The notes under the pieces: model-generated
The model's database searches: none
What the model was told of the DNA's origin: nothing
What the model saw: the letters and a program-made list of their open reading frames with translations, nothing else
In this document: positions 4,901 through 6,685 of the stretch, one piece after another
How the letters are laid out: every line of letters begins with the position of its first letter
Numbering within the stretch: the first letter of the stretch is position 1
Program-made: the position numbers and the translations under genes
Assembly (NCBI GenBank): GCA_946478645.1
Contig: CAMLCW010000282.1
Coordinates: 1-6,685 of the forward strand
Direction: 5' to 3'
Length of the DNA: 6,685 nucleotides
From: an uncultured Variovorax sp.
GTDB taxonomy: Bacteria > Pseudomonadota > Gammaproteobacteria > Burkholderiales > Burkholderiaceae

Positions 4901-6685
4901 CGCCACGAGCCGCGCCGCGTCCTCGAGCCGCATCACGCCCGCGATCACGGCAGCGACGAACTCGCCCACGCTGTGGCCGATCAGCGCGTGCGGCCGTGCG
5001 CCGAGCGACAGCAGGCGGCGCGCCAGCGCGTACTCGACGGCGAAGAGCGCGGGCTGCGTGATGGAGGTCGGCCGCAGCGCATCGGCATCGCTGCCGAAGA
5101 TGCAGGCGCGCAGGTCGACGTCGAGCACGCTGCCGAAGGCCTTCAGGCAGGTGTCGAAGGCGGCGGCGAACACCGGGTCGTTCGCATGCAGCACGCGGCC
5201 CATGCCGGCGTACTGCGCGCCCTGGCCCGGAAACATCAGCACCGGCTGCGGCGCGCGCGCGCCGACCTGGCCGCTGGTGCGCCACGGGCTGCCTTCGGCG
5301 CGCAGTGCGGCAATGGCTTCGGTGGTGTCGTTCGCGACCACCGCACGGCGGAACGCATGGGCCTTGCGGCCCACGCCGAGCGTGTAGGCGACGTCGGCCA
5401 GCGGCAGGCCGGGCGTGGCTTCGAGATGCGCCGCGAGCTGCTCGGTGGCGACCGCGAGCGCGGCCTCCGAGCGGGCCGAGAGCGGCAGTACCTGGGCGCC
5501 GCGCGCGGGTCCGGATGCGGGCCGCGCGGGGGCCTCTTCGACCACGACGTGGGCGTTGGTGCCACCCACGCCGAAGGCGCTGACGCCCGCGCGCCGCGGC
5601 AGGCCCGCGGTGCGCGGCCAGCGCTGCAGGCTCGGCGTGACGTGGAACGGCGTGCGCGCGAAGTCGATCGCGGGATTCGGTGCGCTGTAGTGCGCGGTCG
5701 GCGGGATCAGCTCGTGGTGCAGCGCGAGCGCGGTCTTGATCAGGCCCGCGGCGCCCGCGGCCGTGACCATGTGGCCGACGTTGCTCTTGAGCGAGCCGAG
5801 CGTGCAGTAGCCGAGCGCGTCGGTGTGCTCGGCATAGGCGCAGGTGAGCGCCTCGACCTCGACCGGGTCGCCCATCGGCGTGGCGGTGCCGTGCGCCTCG
5901 ACGTAGGAGATGCTGCGCGCGTCGACCTCGGCCGCCGCAAGCGCGGCGCGGATCACCGCCGCCTGCCCGTCGACGCTGGGCGCGGTGAAGCTGGCCTTGG
6001 CGCCGCCGTCGTTGTTGACGCAGGCGCTGCGCAGCACCGCATAGATGGTGTCGCCGTCGGCCTGGGCGTCGGCCAGGCGCTTGAGCAGGACCACGGCGGC
6101 GCCGTCGCTGAAGACCGTGCCCTGCGCTTTGGCATCGAAGCTGCGCGTGTGGCCGTCGGGCGAGAGCATCGAGCCCTCGTTGTAGAGGTAGCCGCTGCGC
6201 GGCGGGCAGGTGACCGACGCGCCGCCCGCGAGCGCCATGTAGCACTGGCCGGTGCGCAGCGCCTGGAACGCCTGGGCCACCGCCACCAGCGAGGTGGAGC
6301 AGGCGGTGTGGATGCTGACCGCGGGGCCCGTCAGGTTGAGCCGGTTCGCGACGCGGGTGGTGATGTAGTCCTTCTCGTTGGCCAGCATCACCTGGAACTC
6401 GCCGACGGCTTCGACCAGGTCGGGCCGGGTGGCGACGTGGCGCTGGAAGTAGCTGGCGTTGTACATGCCGGCGTACACGCCGACGGGGCCGGGCGCGTCG
6501 TCGGGCACGTAGCCCGCGCGTTCGAGGCATTCCCAGCAGATCTCGAGGAACACGCGCTGCTGCGGGTCCATCAGCGCGGCTTCCTTCGGGCCGATGCCGA
6601 AGAAGGCGGCGTCGAAGTTCTCGATGCCCTCGATCACGCCGCGCGCCCGCACGTAGGCCGGATCGCGCCGCAGCGCTTCGCTCAC
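1907..6685 (-). CDS. Type I polyketide synthase module with fused aminotransferase (KS-AT-ACP-AMT), 5'-partial
   Basis: This cytoplasmic megasynthase subunit extends an acyl chain by one malonyl unit and is predicted to aminate the resulting beta-keto group. The frame is open for 1592 residues and ends at a TGA (1909-1907). Domains by window residue number: KS 1-385, KS-AT linker 386-480, AT 481-790, post-AT linker to 823, Ala/Pro linker 824-887, ACP 888-961, Ala-rich linker 962-1071, class III aminotransferase about 1125-1535, C-terminal tail 1536-1592. All catalytic residues checked are present: KS C129/H265/H305, AT S572/H671, ACP S922, AMT K1372. There is no KR, DH, ER or methyltransferase. 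The gene is 5'-truncated: the GTG at the window edge is an internal Val, because the conserved KS N-terminus is missing. It overlaps the downstream NRPS gene by 4 bp. Domain assignment is secure; the product (a beta-amino acyl thioester) is inferred from McyE- and MycA/ItuA-type synthases. Confidence 0.96.
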   Translation of the reverse strand: MSEALRRDPAYVRARGVIEGIENFDAAFFGIGPKEAALMDPQQRVFLEICWECLERAGYVPDDAPGPVGVYAGMYNASYFQRHVATRPDLVEAVGEFQVMLANEKDYITTRVANRLNLTGPAVSIHTACSTSLVAVAQAFQALRTGQCYMALAGGASVTCPPRSGYLYNEGSMLSPDGHTRSFDAKAQGTVFSDGAAVVLLKRLADAQADGDTIYAVLRSACVNNDGGAKASFTAPSVDGQAAVIRAALAAAEVDARSISYVEAHGTATPMGDPVEVEALTCAYAEHTDALGYCTLGSLKSNVGHMVTAAGAAGLIKTALALHHELIPPTAHYSAPNPAIDFARTPFHVTPSLQRWPRTAGLPRRAGVSAFGVGGTNAHVVVEEAPARPASGPARGAQVLPLSARSEAALAVATEQLAAHLEATPGLPLADVAYTLGVGRKAHAFRRAVVANDTTEAIAALRAEGSPWRTSGQVGARAPQPVLMFPGQGAQYAGMGRVLHANDPVFAAAFDTCLKAFGSVLDVDLRACIFGSDADALRPTSITQPALFAVEYALARRLLSLGARPHALIGHSVGEFVAAVIAGVMRLEDAARLVAKRGALMQAQPAGAMLSVRLGAAELAGRLGPALSLAAVNAPTACVVAGPSDAIETLRRSLQEEDIASRLLQTSHAFHSSMMDAAVEPFEALVREVALQAPTLPIYSTLTGRRLDDAEATSPAYWARHLRGTVQFSPAVENAMADAVRPLFIEVGPRNTLATLVRQHGARDAVSLLQGEPADECRTLRLALARLWTCGTELELSRLAVRAGAQRVRLPTYPFERKRFWVDIAATAASAVAAPTAEQPALAASAATSSAPASSTPPLFLLEPNVTASAAPPPPTIPAPAPSQAPAASIDARLRTLFEDISGVDMAQAEGHAAFGELGLDSLTLTQVATQIKKHFKVGVSFRQLMENYRSFDALSAFLRQSMPADAVPVAAAAAPAPAAAPALAAPLQPALPADPAIALAAGTPIAQLVAQQMELMRQQLALLSGAGALPTAPAAAAAVTVADAAPVHAAQAATPAAAEEAAPAPAKEAQRYDVTKAFGAIARIHTQRTAEPSGRQKARLAAFVRRYVARTQKSKAFTETHRAHMADPRVVNGFRPITKEITYQIVIERSKGSRLWDIDGNEYVDALNGFGMNMFGWQPEFVLEAVRRQLDAGFEIGPQHPLAAEVTALICELTGNDRAALCNTGSEAVMAALRIARTVTGRSTVAVFTGSYHGTFDEVLVRAGKGHKGLSAAPGVMSGMFGDVRVLDYGSDEALAFIRDNADDLAAVLVEPVQSRRPDYQPREFLQQVRAITEQHGACLIFDEVITGFRVGLGGAQQLFGVRADLATYGKVIGGGMPVGVIAGKRSFMDALDGGAWQYGDDSIPGVGVTYFAGTFVRHPLALAASKAALLHLKERGPALQSALTTNTAAMADELTAWCAEVGAPIALRHFASLWRVSWLEEHPLQDLLFAMMRSRGVHILDNFPCFLTTAHSAEDIALIQRAFKESVAEMQESGFLPRRASVVTGFDYRKPQDDDGSILARDVDGQPFWYVPDAAAGAGTSSLLHGKAAA
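1910..2080 (-). other. C-terminal tail of the PKS after the aminotransferase (possible docking region)
   Basis: Residues 1536-1592. It contains LARDVDGQPFWYVPD (1561-1575), followed by a Gly/Ala/Ser-rich end, GKAAA, then TGA. The DGQPFWYVPD segment resembles the AMT-to-C linker I recall from fused synthases (DGNPAWFVPD-like). The remaining 17 residues are low complexity. The tail may help hand the chain to the separate condensation protein; this is inference, and no classical docking-domain helix is obvious. Confidence 0.55.
2081..3313 (-). other. PLP-dependent class III aminotransferase (AMT) domain of the PKS-fused type
   Basis: Residues about 1125-1535. The fold is that of glutamate-1-semialdehyde aminomutase-like class III aminotransferases. 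Visible elements are NTGSEA (1224-1229) for the PLP phosphate, SYHG (1252-1255) with the ring-stacking aromatic, D1344 in IFDEVITGFR for the pyridine nitrogen, and the Schiff-base lysine K1372 in TYGKVIGGGMP (codon 2572-2570). EPVQSRRPD (1312-1320) and FAGTFVRHPLA (1413-1423) resemble, from memory, the aminotransferases embedded in McyE and MycA/ItuA more than free-standing GSAM. It is predicted to replace the beta-keto oxygen of the ACP-bound chain with an amino group; the amino donor cannot be told from sequence. Confidence 0.93.
3473..3802 (-). other. Long Ala-rich linker with an amphipathic helix between ACP and aminotransferase
   Basis: Residues 962-1071, about 110 residues. Two Ala/Pro tracts (about 969-1004 and 1028-1068) flank a distinct segment, 1006-1026, with Gln/Met/Leu content (AQQMELMRQQLALL). 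Its hydrophobic spacing suggests an amphipathic helix or short coiled coil. In PKS/NRPS hybrids such inserts commonly serve as flexible spacers or dimer contacts; that role here is inferred. Confidence 0.75.
3803..4024 (-). other. Acyl carrier protein (ACP) domain
   Basis: Residues 888-961. It carries the growing chain on a 4'-phosphopantetheine arm. The attachment serine is S922 in ELGLDSL (codon 3922-3920), a canonical GxDS site. Helix II and helix III follow (LTQVATQIKKHF, then SFDALSAFL). Only one ACP copy is present. It lies between the AT and the aminotransferase, as expected if the AMT acts on the ACP-bound beta-keto thioester. Confidence 0.93.
4025..4216 (-). other. Ala/Pro/Ser-rich linker between AT and ACP
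   Basis: Residues 824-887 are almost entirely Ala, Pro, Ser and Thr, with runs such as APPPPTIPAPAPS (871-883). No domain is recognisable. It is most likely a flexible tether letting the ACP reach the KS, AT and AMT sites. At DNA level its centre contains a purine-rich plus-strand tract at about 4101-4144. Confidence 0.8.
4316..5245 (-). other. Acyltransferase (AT) domain, predicted malonyl-CoA specific
   Basis: Residues 481-790. It loads the extender unit onto the ACP. Visible motifs are FPGQGAQ (485-491), the nucleophile serine S572 in GHSVGE (570-575), R597 in AKRGALMQ (the Arg that holds the malonyl carboxylate in this family), and HAFH at 668-671 with catalytic H671. HAFH at this site is the established signature for malonyl rather than methylmalonyl (YASH). 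A post-AT linker follows, ending in the usual LPTYPF motif (810-815). This is a cis-AT module, unlike the iturin/mycosubtilin PKS, which relies on a separate AT. Confidence 0.93.
5531..6685 (-). other. Ketosynthase (KS) domain, N-terminus cut by window edge
   Basis: Residues 1-385 of the PKS fragment. The domain catalyses decarboxylative Claisen condensation between the incoming acyl chain and malonyl-ACP. The active-site Cys is C129 in TACSTS (codon 6301-6299). The two histidines are H265 in EAHGT and H305 in KSNVGH. The domain closes with GVGGTNAHV (372-380). The first visible landmark is FDAAFFG at 24-30, so the usual opening of the fold (the IAIIGM-like strand and what follows) is missing, roughly 40-50 residues. 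The triad is complete, so this is an elongating KS and not a decarboxylating KSQ or an inactive KS0. Confidence 0.95.

Noticed and set aside
4602..5387. A plus-strand open frame of 261 codons opposite the AT domain
   Set aside because: Its Ser/Ala/Arg-rich, low-information translation has no domain, and the opposite strand carries intact AT motifs. It is a compositional shadow.
6683..6685. GTG at the window edge as the PKS start codon
   Set aside because: Starting here would remove the first strand and the N-terminal part of the KS fold. The codon fits as an internal Val a little before the conserved FDAAFFG motif, so the gene continues beyond the window.
1..6685. CRISPR array, tRNA/rRNA, insertion sequence or terminator
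   Set aside because: The window is continuous coding sequence on the minus strand. I saw no regularly spaced repeats, RNA gene signatures, transposase-like frames or intergenic hairpins.

Overview
The window is entirely coding. It holds two minus-strand genes of a hybrid polyketide synthase / non-ribosomal peptide synthetase (PKS/NRPS) assembly line, both cut by the window edges. Base composition is strongly G+C rich with G/C-biased third codon positions. A high-GC proteobacterium, perhaps of the Burkholderiales (Variovorax-like), is a reasonable guess, but this rests only on composition and gene style.

Layout, read in the direction of transcription (high to low coordinates). Positions 6685 to 1907 encode the last 1592 residues of a type I PKS module: ketosynthase (KS, its first roughly 40-50 residues lie outside the window), malonyl-type acyltransferase (AT), acyl carrier protein (ACP) and a PLP-dependent class III aminotransferase (AMT). 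Two long Ala/Pro-rich linkers flank the ACP. No ketoreductase, dehydratase, enoylreductase or methyltransferase is present. Positions 1910 to 1 encode the first 636 residues of an NRPS protein: a condensation (C) domain and the N-terminal part of an adenylation (A) domain, cut inside the A3 core motif. The two genes overlap by four bases (ATGA), with a good ribosome binding site inside the end of the PKS gene, so they are probably translationally coupled.

How they work together (inference from domain order). The KS takes an acyl chain from an upstream unit, possibly a fatty acid, and extends it with malonyl. Because the module lacks reductive domains, the ACP-bound product is a beta-ketoacyl thioester. 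The AMT would convert this to a beta-amino acyl thioester. The C domain of the next protein would then join it to the first amino acid selected by the A domain. This is the logic of the Adda-forming end of microcystin synthetase (McyE) and of the beta-amino fatty acid modules of the iturin/mycosubtilin family, so the expected product class is a peptide or lipopeptide carrying a beta-amino acyl unit. The amino acid cannot be predicted, because the A-domain specificity residues lie beyond the window. The most distinctive point is that the AMT and C domains, usually fused in those model systems, are split here into two proteins.

No intergenic stretch, promoter, terminator, RNA gene, CRISPR array or mobile element was seen.
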